A DNA stretch of 64,000 bases, from NCBI GenBank assembly GCA_025917655.1, contig CP084610.1:248001-312000 (forward strand), in the 5' to 3' direction. The number at the start of each line of letters is the position of its first letter. The stretch's first letter is position 1. Positions 24,922 through 36,478 of the stretch are shown here, piece after piece. The position numbers and the translations under genes were made by a program. The notes under the pieces were generated by a model. That model did not search any database. It was not told the DNA's origin and saw only the letters and a program-made list of their open reading frames with translations. Source of the stretch: Chlorella sorokiniana (Eukaryota; Chlorophyta; Trebouxiophyceae; Chlorellales; Chlorellaceae).

Positions 24922-27763
24922 ATGCCCGCTTCCAGCCGGCTTCGCCCAGCAGCCCCTGCCGCCGCCGCTGCCACGCTCCAGCGTCCCCTCCTTGCACCTG
25001 CCTTCGGGAGGACTGCCATGGAGAGCGCAATTCTGCGAGAGGACTGGATGCGGGCGGAGGAGGGGCTGACGACCGAGGTCTTTCTGGACAGCGACGACAT
25101 CAGCTCGGCGGTGGCGGCAGAGGTGGCGGCGCTCGTGCGGCGGCGCCAGGGGGAAGGTGGGGAGGCACCCAGTGCTGGCTGCAGCTCTGCTTGCAGCGAC
25201 TGCCGAGCTGCACGAAAGAGGCTGCATAAAGCAGAGGTTGCTCTACCTCGTCACATGCATGCCAGCAGCAGTTTCCCTGAACTGCTTGTTGCCCTCCCCC
25301 TCTGACCGCTGCCCGCCGTCATCGCCGCCGCCTGGCGGCTGCCCCCGCAGGGCGGCCCGCCGTGCTGGGCCTGGCAACCGGCAGTACACCCATGCACGTG
25401 TACCGCGAGCTGGTCCGCATGCACAGGCAGGCCCGCTGCACTTCATCAGGGTCGCCTTGCCGCTGCCTCTGCATGCCCGTCAGGGCAGCCGCGCAGCGGG
25501 TTGCGCCTGGCAGCTTGCAGCCAGCGCCGACGCCTTGACAAGGGATGGCCCCTTCCTGACCTTGGCTTTGTTGCAGCTGCCACACAGCCAGCCCCGGCTC
25601 CAAAGCCTGCACAGCAGCTGTGCAAGGCCCTCCAGTTTGAAGGCCTCCTTCTCACCGACAGCTCCACCCGCCTTTCCGCGGTCGCGTGCCAGAACTCCAC
25701 CCCACTTGTCCCTCGCTTGCTTGCAGGGAGGAGGGCCTGTCCTTTTCCAACGTGGTCACCTTCAACCTTGACGAGTACTGGCCCATGGAGCCGGGGGCGC
25801 TGCAGGTGGTACCGGCGGTACTGCCGCAGCGACATGGCCCTGAAGGGCCGCACTGCGTCAGGAGGGCCGCCTGTGCTGCCGAGAGCGAAGCAATGCCCTT
25901 GCAAGCAAGCCCTGGCGGTTGCTGGGCTTGTGGGCTTGCAAGAATTCGGGCGCGACAGCTGTGCGGGTCCGCCCTCGGACCCCTCTCCAAGTCCCGCTCT
26001 CCCCGTGTACCGCAGTCGTACCATCGCTTCATGCGGGAGCACCTGTTTGACCACGTGGATGTACCAGCTGAGGCCGTACACATCCCCGACGGGACCGTGC
26101 CCCTGGCAGACGTGCCGCGGTGAGATCCAGCACGGATCTGGCAGCCGCTGCAGGGTGTGAGCAGAGCCGTCTAACAGCAGCGCCCTCGGCGCCTGCAGCC
26201 GCCCAGCTGTGCTAATGAGCTTGCGGAGGGCCACGCCCCGCTGCCGAGGTGTTCCCCCTGCGCGCGCGCGTTCCCCCACCCCCTTCCTGTGTGTTGCCGT
26301 GCTGCAGCCACTGCCGCGAGTATGAGGCCGCCATCGAGGCGGCGGGCGGCATCGACATCCAGCTGCTGGGGCTGGGCCGGGGGCCACATCGGCTTCAACG
26401 AGCGAGGGAGCAGCGCAGCCTCGGCCACGCGCCTTACCACGCTGGACAAGTGTGTGGGGGGAGGTCATCGCTTGCTTTCTCGTGTTTCAAAGCGCTTCAA
26501 CTTCACCCATAGAGGGGCGCTCCAGCAGTAGCCACAATGTGCTGTGTGCTGACGCGGAGGAAGATCCAGCCCCCAGCTGCCGCTGCTGCAAAGCCGCACC
26601 GTTTGCTCTGCGCGGGCCCCCCTCCCCCACCCCACCCCCACCCCACCCCCGAACTCCCACTACCCCCTCGCCTCGGGCCCCTCCTCTTACCTACTGCCGT
26701 AGGGTGACCCGGGTCGATGCTGCCTCTGACTTCTTCGGCGAGCGCAACGTGCCGCGGCGGGCCGTCACCATGGGGGTGGCGACAATCATGAGGGCAAGTG
26801 GAAACATGTAGAAGGGGATGGGGAAGCAGCGCAGCCAGGCATTGACGCAGGAGGAGGGATGTGTCGCATGTGCCTCCGCACTGCAATGCTGCTGCTGGCG
26901 TTGCACTGAAAAGTGCGCTGTGCCACCCTGGCTTCCTGCTGCTTTGATCCGTGCGCTCTGCAAACTCGTTCGGGAGGGCTTCCTGTTCTTCCTACTGGCC
27001 TGCCGCAGTCTCGCCGCATCCTGCTGCTGGCTTTTGGCGAGAACAAGGCGGCGGCGGCGGCTGCGGCTGTGGAGGGGCCCGTGACGCCTAAGCTGCCGGC
27101 CAGCTTCCTGCAGTCCCACCCCGACGCCGTGGCCCTGCTGGACTACGCAGCTGCCGCGAAGCTGACCCGTGTGGCCTCCCCTGGCAGCTGGGTCCGGTGC
27201 GGTGGGACGAGGCACAGGTGAAAAAGGCGGCATGCTGGCTGTCACACAAGGTGAGGCCGCGCATGCGAGGGTTGTCGTCATGATGCATGCCTAAATCTCA
27301 TGCCGAGAACCTCCTGCTCTTGTGTGCCGCTTGCTGGCACGCCTCTTCTTGTGGCGGGAGGGCAGGGGAAGGGGGAGGGCAGTGCAAGCCACATCAATCA
27401 ATTCAGCAGAGTGCCGAGTAGGATGACTTGAAGCCTGGCAGAGCCCCCCCCCGCCCCCTCGGCAGGTGGGCAAGCCGCTGCTGAAGCTCACGGACGACGA
27501 CTATGCGGAGCACTCGCTGCAGGTGGGGTGTTCGCAACTGTGTGCCGCTCTTGCCTGGCGCAACATTGCGCTGCGCGGCATTGCATGCTGTACTGTTGCA
27601 GCTCTTCACCGCCGCCGCTTTCGCACGTCGCCGGCTGGGCTGAAATGCCGCCTGCCGAGGCCCTCTGCTGCAGGACCTTGTTTCAGGGGAGTGGGGCCCT
27701 GCCTACGCGCTCAACCTGCGGGTGTTCCACGGCCTGCAGCGCACCATCTCGGGATGGCCAGGT

Positions 27764-27794
<31 letters not shown>

Positions 27795-30700
27795 CGGGCA
27801 GGGGGTGGTGGTGGTGGTGGTGGTGGTGGTGGGGACGGGGGCGCGCGGGGGCATGGGCTGCGGGCGCAGCGACACTATCTGGTGATGAAGCGGGGTTTGT
27901 TGGAAGGTGGCAAGCGCAAGTGCGCAACCTGCAGCACGCGTTCCTGCTTCCAATCTGCCGCAGGTGGCAAGCCCAGCAACGCGGCTGCGCGGAAGCAGGC
28001 TCTTGCGGCGGCTGCTAGCGGCAACCGCCCCGCCAAGCCGGGGTCCCTCATACCCCTGCTGGAAGCATCCTCCGATGCATCAAGCGCCAGCTGCCCCGAG
28101 GGGGAAAGGGTGGGCAGCCCTCACCCCCACGGCAATACGCAGGCACCAGCGGCGGCGAGGCTGGCGAGATCAAGGCACACCACGGCGGCGATGCAGGGCT
28201 TCCGGCAACCGATGGCGGCGGGGATGCCGGCGACGAGAGCGGCAGTTCGCCTCACCTCCGCCAGCGGTACACCGACACCGGCTTTGAGTCGGAGCAGGAG
28301 GAGGGCTCTTCTGGTAAAAGCTTCTCTTCGTCTTTTGCTCATGCACGCACCATAGCTTGCTGGAAGAGCCCCCAGCGGACACATGTCAGACCTGCCTGGA
28401 CTTGCCCACCTCCTGCTTCCATCACCTTTGCATCCCCCCCCCAGCCTTCCCCAAGCGCGTGCTGATCATGTCCCCCACCCCGACGATGACGTCATCTCGA
28501 TGGGCGGCACCCTCACCCGGCTGCTGGGCCAAGGCCACGAGGTCGGTGCGTGGCGCCACTGGCTGGGGCAGGGACGGCTCGCTTGGTGGGCGTGCCAGCC
28601 TTCCAACCGCCCCAAGCCCCCCCCACCCTCGTCCCAACTCGTACCAGCCCCTCCCCCTGCCTCTGCCTTTACGACTGCCCAGGTGCATGTCGCGTACCAG
28701 ACGAGCGGCAACATCGCGGTGTGGGACGAAGACGCGCTGCGCTTCGCAGACTTTGCGGTGCAGGTCGGTGGGTGGGGGTGCGGGAGGCGACAGCAGCTCA
28801 TTGGGCCATGCGCACTGCGTGATTGCACGCCGGTGCAAGCATGCTTGTGCATACTCGCCAGGATGTTCGTGTGTCGGTGTGCAAAGGATAGCTTGGTAGT
28901 TGCAGCCTAGGACCAGTGAGCTCTGCTATCCAGCCAGCTGGCGCTTGCACCCCAGTGCTGCAGCAAAAGACAGGGAGCAGTTATTCTCCCCAACCCCACC
29001 CTCCCCTTGCCCTTGCCTGCCGCTGTCCTCCCTGTCCAGTTTGGCGCCGCAATGGGGCTGGACGCGTCACGCACCGCGGAGGTGGCTCACGGCATCGAGG
29101 CTGCGCTGCGCTCCAAGCGTCCCGGCGAGGTGCCCTGCTGTCGCTTGGCCTTCGCCGGTGCTGCTTGCAGCTCTTGCCAAGAGGAGGTTGACCGGATCTG
29201 CAGCTGCGCCGCCGCCACTCCACCGCCGCGCATCAACTGCCCTGCACCCCATGCTGTTTGATGCTGACCGCTGCCGTGCCGTCGCGGACAAATGTGCCTA
29301 GTATGTACCGCTGTACCGCCAGGTGGACGGCGAGGCGGTGCTGCGCACCAAGGCGCTCATCCGGCAGTGCGAGGCGCGCTCTGGTGGGCGGGTGCAGGCT
29401 GCGGCTCTTTCTCTTTTTGGTGCGGTTGACGCTGGCAGGGATTGCATGCAAGAGACGACTGGAGAAACCTGGCAGGCTTTCAGTGTGAAACCTCGGAATG
29501 TGGGCAACCTTGCGCTTGCACACCGCACGCTGCGGGCGGCGGCATCCAGGCGTGCAGCCCAACCTTATATGTATCTAAGCTATCGTGGCTGACCTGCCCG
29601 CCTCGCGCCCCCACACACACACACACCCTCCTCGTCGCATTTCAACATTGGTGCGCTGTGCAGCGGGACGCACGTGTGGTGCTGACGTGGCGAACCTCCA
29701 CTTCCTCAACATGCCCTTCTATCAAACAGGTGGGCGGGGGCAGGTGGGCGGGGGCATGAATCCTGGGATTGTGACATGAGGCAGGTAACAGGGGGCATGT
29801 TCTTTCGGCTACCAGCACGGGTGCTCCTGCTGGTGGGCGGCTGACGCCCACCTAGGCGCATTGTCGGCGGGCGGGCGGGCGGTGCGAGCCGGGGACCCGC
29901 GGCTGCTTGCAGCCCAGCTCTGGGCCCTTGCCTGCAAGTCAGCATGGGCAAACAGTGTGCTTCCTTCCCAAGGTGCAGCAGCTGCAGCAGCTGCAAGCCA
30001 GACATGCTACAGTCACCGTGCCCTCTGTGCCCATTGCTGCCTGCAACCGGCACCGCCGCAGGCCGGGTGGTCAAAGCGCCGCTGGGCCCTGACGACATCG
30101 CCCTGCTGGCCAACCTCTTTGACCGCATCAGGCAAGTTCCGTTTGAGCCGCGCCGCTGCTGCCTCTGCACTGCGGTGATAGCGGCAAGTCAGGTGTGTGT
30201 GTGTGTGGGGGAGGCAGAGGCAATTTACGCTGCCTGGCCCTGGCAGGATTGCAGCCCAGACGGACCAGGCGCATCTGCCGCCACTCCCAGTAGGCTTGGA
30301 ACAGACACTTGCCTGACCCCCCACCCCGCCTCACCCCCAAACAGGCCTCATCTGATCTTTGCCGCCGGCGACCTGTCAGACCCGCATGGCACCCACCGCA
30401 CCTGCCTGCAGGCAAGCTTGCCCTCAAGGGCTTCCGGGCATTGCACTGCTTGGCAATGATGCCGGATTGATCGCTGGGATGCACGCCTTCCAATACTGTT
30501 TTGTTTCGCGAAAAAGTCGTGCGTGGCGGATGAAAAGTGCCACAACACTCGTCCTTCATATGAAGTGCAGCGGCCAGAAACTGCCGCTTCTTTTCGATTC
30601 TGCCTCCCGTTGCCTCCTCCTGCGCTTGCAGGCCATCTTCCAGGCGCTGGAGGATGTGCGCCACCGAGAGTGGTACAGCGCGTGCGGTACCACAGTACTG

Positions 30701-31691
30701 CTGTATCGGGGGCCTGGCAGGAGTGGGAGCCTTGGGAGGTAGACCTGGCGGTACCGCTGTCCCCCGCTGAGCTGGAGCGCAAGGTGGAAGCCATCTGGAA
30801 GCACCAGAGCCAGGCACGAGCGGGATGTGGGGCCTGGGGGAATGCACAGGCCGAGAGCGACCTGCCTGGCACGCGTGGGGTGGGGCATGCACATGCTGGG
30901 GTGTCCAGAACCAAACACACAAGACATTGTGTGTCACGCTGGGCGACAAGAGCTGCGGGGTCACAGTCGCTGCTCACGCCGGCGAGGACATGCATGCCCA
31001 TCTGACGGCTTTTCAGCGGCATTCTCGGCCACCCAGCCCGTTCCAGACCCCTGCGATCCACACAGCCCTGCCAGCTGTCAACGCTGCCCACAAGCCTGAT
31101 GTGCTTCACGCCGGCAGGTCCACGCGCGCTGAACACGCTGCTCGCGCCCCATCCTGCAGAAGGACCCCGCGCTGTTCCCCGGGGCCGACCCTCGGGAGTT
31201 CTGGCAGCGAGCGCAGGACCGCAACCGCGCCACGGCGGCGCTGTACGACAGGTAGGCAGTGGGCACAGCTGCTGCGCAGCTGCTGCGGGGACGCAATGGC
31301 GCTGCAGCGGGGGTCGCTGGAGGGGAGGCTGGGCATGAGGGTGTGACCAGAAGGCGAGCGGCCTCTGCTGCGGCGTCCGTTGCCTGACTGCGCCTGCCGC
31401 TCTGGCGCTGCTGCCAGAGCAGAAAGGCGGTGCACGGCGCCCAGCCTTCATCCCCACCCCAGCCCACACCATTCATCGGCACACATTCTCCCCGTTCCAC
31501 ATCCCACGGCCCCCATGCCCCCTTTGTGCAGCTTGGGCCTGGCCTGCTACGAAGCAATGGAGGCCTTTGTGCGCTATGACCCGCACCACCCCAGCCCTGC
31601 TCACCTGCTCAAGCCACCCGCAGCCGCAGACTGCCAGGAGCAAGCGGCGATCGAGCGGCAAGCTGCTGGGGGACAGGAGGGTGAAGCCTGA
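24922..31691 (+). CDS. fused glucosamine-6-phosphate deaminase-like (NagB) and LmbE/PIG-L deacetylase-like protein
   Basis: The N-terminal half is NagB-like: LGLATGSTPMHVYRELVRMH (phosphate-binding loop), NVVTFNLDEYWPM, SYHRFMREHLFDHVDVP, GHIGFNERGS, TRVDAASDFFGERNVPRRA and LTRVASP. The C-terminal half is an LmbE/PIG-L deacetylase: VLIMSPHPDDD (zinc motif), GGTLTRLLGQGHE, VAYQTSGNIAV, DVANLHFLNMPFYQTG, DLSDPHGTHRTCL and REFWQRAQDRNR. This order matches a Bacteroidetes protein type (for example Bacteroides BT_0258, from memory). The two halves could deacetylate and deaminate amino-sugar phosphates; that is inference. About twenty exons fit, and five introns begin with GC (25427, 26794, 30133, 30412, 30814). 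A disordered linker (27964 to about 28319) joins the halves. Frame slips at G/C runs lie near 26381, 27181, 28474 and 30710. The Asp that precedes Gly-His in classical NagB is not visible, but a slip falls there. ATG chosen at 24922; 25018 is an alternative. Confidence 0.93.
27762..27835 (+). repeat. (GT)n-(GGT)n microsatellite in an intron
   Basis: A GT run followed by about nine GGT units starts right at the donor of the intron between the WPG and GGKPSN segments of the NagB-LmbE gene. Confidence 0.9.
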
Positions 31692-32005
31692 GTGATGGGC
31701 TGCTTTAGTTGCGGCGGAGCCCGAGAGATTTGCCGCACTGGTAGGGCGGCGCCTGGACGGTTCGCTGGAGCGGCGGGCGGCTGGTGCCCATGCGGCTGAG
31801 CGGCGGCATTTTGCCGCAATGATTGGTTTCCTGGGCTTCAGCTCTGGGCAGGCATGAGCCGGCTCTCTGCTTTGCGATAACAGGGTTGCATATGTGCAGC
31901 GGAAACAGACACCGACGCAAGAAGCAGGAGCCCTCTCTGGCATATGCTGGCCGGGAGCCGCCACACCGCAGGCCCCGCCTAGAATTGCAGGGCAATGTTT
32001 GCCGC
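31692..32005. other. intergenic between converging genes
   Basis: This is the shared 3' region of the NagB-LmbE gene (+) and the SLC33 gene (-). I see no distinct motif in it. Confidence 0.6.
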
Positions 32006-35000
32006 TCACTGCTGCTTGCTGGATGTCTTGGCGTGCCACGCGGCCAGGGGCGCCGCCTCGAGCTGCGGCAGCACCCGGCGCAGGACCAGCAGGATGAGCA
32101 GGCCAAGGCACACGCCCATGCCTGCTTGGGGGAGGGGATCGAAAGTTCATGTGTTCGGACTGTGGGACGCTCGCGATCACAGCTGCCAGCAAATGCAGCC
32201 ATCTCAGCAGCGGGACGGGCACAGCATCATGAGAATGGGGAAGGGGAGGCAGTGAGGTGAGCCGCTCTGGAAAGGGCGTGCCGCCGATCCAGGGGAGCAG
32301 CGCACAGCGCACCTGACAGCAGGTAGAAACCGTCCCGCAGCGTTTCGCACGTCCCGCCAGCTTCCGTGCACGCGTTGGCACTGCCCGCCGTGCGGCCCCC
32401 GCCGCAGAGCACGCTGCCGCAGCGACGTCGGCGCCGCTGCAGCGCCGCACCGTAAGCCAGTCCATGGCTGAGGCAGGAGGGGCACGGGAAGGCGGTTGGG
32501 TTCAGGAATGCTGCGTGCCTTGCATGCCGATGAACAGCAACACGTCGCATTGCAACCGCCAAGGGGAAGCAGGGCAGGGGAGCGGGGGCGTTGCAGCTTG
32601 CTTGCCACGACTGATTCCCGCGGGCTTCAGCCCACCAATCGGCAACCCCGAGCTCAACAGTGGCTGTGATTTCAGGTGCCCCCGCTTCCACCCTAACCAC
32701 ACCTCACCCAGCCCCGCCCAACACACCCAGCCTCGCTCAACAACACGTTCATGCATCACACACCCCTGCACCATGCTGCGCACCCGCAAAGAGCAGCAGG
32801 CGGGGCAGGGTGACCCCAGGTTGGCGACCGTGTTGAGCAGGGTGAGGTAGGCACCGCCCATGGAGGGGTCGCTGATGCTGCAGGGGGGATGAAGGCGGAA
32901 GGCGTACGCTGGCGGGAACTGGGGATCGAGAGAGAGATAGAATTCAGCTACGTGATGGTGGTGCGGCGGTTGAGAAAGGGGTGGAGGGAGAGGGGGTGGG
33001 GTGGGGCGGGGTAAGCGGGCGCGCAGGCAATTGCTGTTGGCATGCAATGGCGATGCAGCGGCAGCGAGGGCGGCAGGGGCTTGTCTTTTCACACATACGC
33101 AACACATGCAAGCACTACCAGCTGCGCACAGCAAGCATCCCTAGCTGCACCGCTGCGCACCGGTTGAAGAAGCTGCCCAGCGAGGTGAACATGAGGGTTG
33201 AGGAGAAGGATGTGGCCACCCCAGAGCCGCCACGACGGCAAAGGCGCGGGGCGCGTCGCCCAGGCCAGCTGCGCCGACGGGGAAGCGGTACACGGCGTAT
33301 GTACTGCACGAGGGGGAGCGCAGCAGCCGGCATGAGATGTTGCGTTGTGAGTCAGGGTTCAGAAGCTCAGCAAAAAGCGCCGCAACCAGCGGGCAGTGTC
33401 TGGCGCCGCTGCAGGCCTGTTGCCGCCGCCACGGGCCACGGCATCCCTTCTCCCCTCCCTTCCTCCAGCCCTCCCGCACCCCAGCCGCCAGCGTCCGCAC
33501 CTGGCAGCAGCCAGCGCGAGCCGCGCTCTGTAGCCGAAGAGCCAGGGCGTGAAGGGGCGGCCGCGCGAGGCCCAGCGGCCAGCCAGCAGGGCAGACAGTA
33601 GCTCCATTGGGAACTCAGCCAGCACCTGGACAGTAGATGCGCAGCACACCAGAAGGGAAGGTAAACCGAGCAACAACACGAACTAAAAAGAGGCTGCGGT
33701 GACGAGCTGCGCATGTCGCTGCGCCTGCTGCCGGAGTGTGGAGGCGCAGGCGGGCGTGCAGGGCGGCCGCCAGCTGGCGCACTGACGGGTCGAGCGGGGG
33801 GCAGGGCAGGGGCGCAAGAAGAGCAACGGATTCCTGAGGAAAACACAAACACAACGGTGCACTCACCAGCCCCGCCAGCGCCTCCCTGCTGGCCCCTTTC
33901 TCCAGCAGCTTCAGCGGCGCCGCCGCCTCCGCCGTCAGCATGCCCAGGCGGCAGATGACCAGGACCAGCGCCAGCTGGCGCACGGCGGGCAGCCGCACGA
34001 CGCGCCACAGCTGCAGGTAGGCCTCTCTCAGCGGCGGTGGCTCTTCCAAGCCCTCCTTCTCGCCGCCACGGCTGCTGGCGGCCGCGTGTTGGTCCGAGGG
34101 GTGCAGAGAGCGTGGGCCGGCATCGCCGTTGCTGGCAGCGGTACCCAGGGAAGACAGGCGCTGCGAGCTGCTGAGCATAAGGGCGTCGCTTTGGCGGCCT
34201 GGGGGGGCGGCATGGAAGGAGAAGCGTGAAGTGTGAAAAAGGCAAAGAGGCAGCCCCGTATGGCGCTCAAGCCCGCTTTCAACCGTCAATCCCGCGGACT
34301 GGAAACCGCTCCTGCCGCCCACAGCGTGCCAGCAGCGCTGCAGCCACCCACCGTCCTGCCCGCGCCGCCGCGCACCGCCGTTGCGCGGCCTGTCGCTGCT
34401 GCCGCCGCCGCCGCCGCCGCTGTGCTCCCGCGTGAGCAGGGCCACTGCGGCAGTAATGGCCAGGTATGCCCAGCCCCAGAAGCGCAGGTAGGCGGACAGC
34501 GAGAGGATGCCTGCTGGGGGCGGTCGTTGGGGGCGGGTCAGTGTGTGTGTGTGTGGAGGGGGGCTCAAGAACCGCTCCACAGGCCAAGCTGAAGGGCACG
34601 CCCAATCAACACTGACGCCCTCTGGCTGTCATCGCAGCGCGGCAGTCAAGACCTGCCTTGCCAGCGCGCCCGCAACAGTCACCCTAACACTAAGAACCTC
34701 CACCCATCTCACTCCACCAGCCAATCAGGGCGGGCAGCTCACCCCTGCCAGGCGCGCTCCAGTGTGGCAGCCAGCGAGCGCAGAAGGAGGGGTCGTTGAG
34801 GGCGAGGAAGACGGTGAAGGAGGCAAAGTAGCCGGCGTTCATGCCCACCGTCTGGCAGGTGGAGGCATACCTGCAACAGCGTGAAGAGAACCCCCATCGC
34901 AGTGGCTGAGGCCGGGGTCCACCCGTACAAATGGGAAAGAGGGTGCGCGAAGAAAAGCAGAGATGGGCAGCAGGCCGCAGCAGCAGCAGGGGCACAGGAG

Positions 35001-36478
35001 AGGGGTCCAGGAGGGGACCCTGGCATGCATGGCAAAGACCCAGGCAATAACACAAGCAGAAGCAGCGCTGACACCCTCCCCATGCAGCACAGAAGGTCAG
35101 CGCCGCAAACTGACTGCGTTTCATGCGTCTAATCGCCCTCTGCCAAATCCGCTACCTGCCTGTCCCTCCCCCCGCCCGGCCCTGCCTGCCCCCCCCGCCC
35201 GGCCCTCCCTGCCCCCCCCGCTCTCCCCCTGCCCCCGCCCGGCCCTCCCTGAACCCCCTCCCAATCAAAACCAGCACACTCACCCCACGTGCTTCTTGCT
35301 GAGCAGCGTGAGCGCCCAGCCGTCCACCGCCACATCCTGCGTGGCCGCCAGCAGCACGAGCAGGAAGAAGAGCGCTGTGACGCCGGCTGCGTTGCCCGCC
35401 TCCAGCTGCCCCTCCACCCAGCCGCCGCACAGCAGCATGAGCAGGGCGGAGGCCGCCTGCAATCGCGGTGGGAATGTGGTTGTGGTGTGTGTGGGGGGCA
35501 GGAGGGAGGTTGGGGATGCAGGGGTTTGGGGGGTGGATGGAAGGAGAAGCCAGGGCAGCTGGGGCAGGCATCATGCAGCAGCAGCGCCGAGAACATCAAG
35601 CAACGGGCATCAGGGCAGTGCCGCTGGAGGCACGCAAACAAGGAGGCACCGCCGCCAGGCAGCCGCACCTGCAGCGGCAGGATCCATGAGCGGCGCGCCC
35701 AGGGCGGGCCAATACACCGAATCCACGACGGGGCTCCACAGCAGCTTGAAGCTGCAGCGGCAGGCGGGCGGAGGCACGCCGGGCGGAGGGTGGCACAACC
35801 AGATGTGGGCAGCGTTCAGGCCGCGGTGCAGCGGCAGATCCAGCAAGCAAAAGCCCATGCTGCTGGGGTGCCAGACAATGAGAGTGCACACTCATTGTCT
35901 GTGCGGTTGCTGAGACCGCGCAGGAACTTTCCCCGCTTGCCGCAGGCAGGAGACTGCGCTGGAACATCCCCCGCCTCCCAAATTGGGGGATGTTCCACCT
36001 GTATGGGTATCCGGCGATTGAGAAGAGGCCAATCTTGGTGTAGCTCATCTTCGCCTGCATCAGGAACGGCCTGCGGCGGCGGAAGCAAGCCCACGCCGCA
36101 GTTGATGCCAGGTGGTTTGGCAAGCGCGTAGGCCGAGCCGTGCTGTGGAGAGGCTGGTGCATGCATGCCCAGGCCTCGTGGCTGTGGCGGGCTGCTGGAA
36201 GCAGCCGCACATGGGAAGGCTCACATGCTTCCCATGGAGAGACCCAGCGGTACGCCTTGCAGCATGTACAACACTACGAGCAGCGTCACTGCAGGGAGTT
36301 CTTCACGCAGTATGCTGCCAGGCCGGGTGGCTGCTGGCTTGCCAGGGCCGGGCTGCCTGTGGCCTTGCCCCGCGGGTGCTTCCGAGCCCGCCCCGCCGTC
36401 GCTGACGGCGCCCGGAGCATCAAGAGGCCTCGCAGCCATGCTGCGCCGCCTGCTTCTCGTCATGGGACCGTTGCTCAT
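32006..36478 (-). CDS. acetyl-CoA transporter-like membrane protein (SLC33 family, MFS)
   Basis: Twelve exons fit: 36478-36225, 36070-35999, 35751-35669, 35456-35284, 34870-34743, 34510-34323, 34198-33867, 33625-33501, 33303-33161, 32877-32784, about 32460-32310 and 32121-32006 (stop TGA). SLC33A1 carries acetyl-CoA into the ER/Golgi lumen. Family motifs appear in order: LLVVLYMLQGVPLGLSMG, SFKLLWSPVVDSVYWP, ATQDVAVDGWALTLLSKKH, YASTCQTVGMNAGYF, ISDPSMGGAYLTLLNTVANL, MDWLTVRRC and the Cys-rich GGTCETLRDGFYL before the last span. Ten or more hydrophobic helices are visible. A Ser/Gly-rich loop at 34323-34430 and 34080-34198 is longer than usual. Slips at G/C runs lie near 35688, 33225, 32820 and 32390; each restores the family pattern when one base is allowed. 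Start ATG 36478 precedes a basic, disordered N-terminus. Confidence 0.92.
35873..35900 (-). other. 10-bp inverted repeat in the same SLC33 intron
   Basis: Arms AGACAATGAG (35873-35882) and CTCATTGTCT (35891-35900) are separated by 8 nt, 60 nt from the larger hairpin. Confidence 0.8.
35961..35996 (-). other. 12-bp perfect stem-loop at a 5' splice site
   Basis: Arms GGAACATCCCCC (35961-35972) and GGGGGATGTTCC (35985-35996) are exact complements with a 12-nt loop. On the minus strand the exon ends at 35999 and the donor GT is 35998-35997, so the stem starts at intron position +3 of SLC33 intron 2. Confidence 0.85.

Noticed and set aside
24922-31691. Two separate adjacent genes (NagB and LmbE) instead of a fusion
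   Set aside because: No stop, poly(A) signal or new start lies between the halves, introns keep phase through the linker, and the same domain order is known from bacteria.
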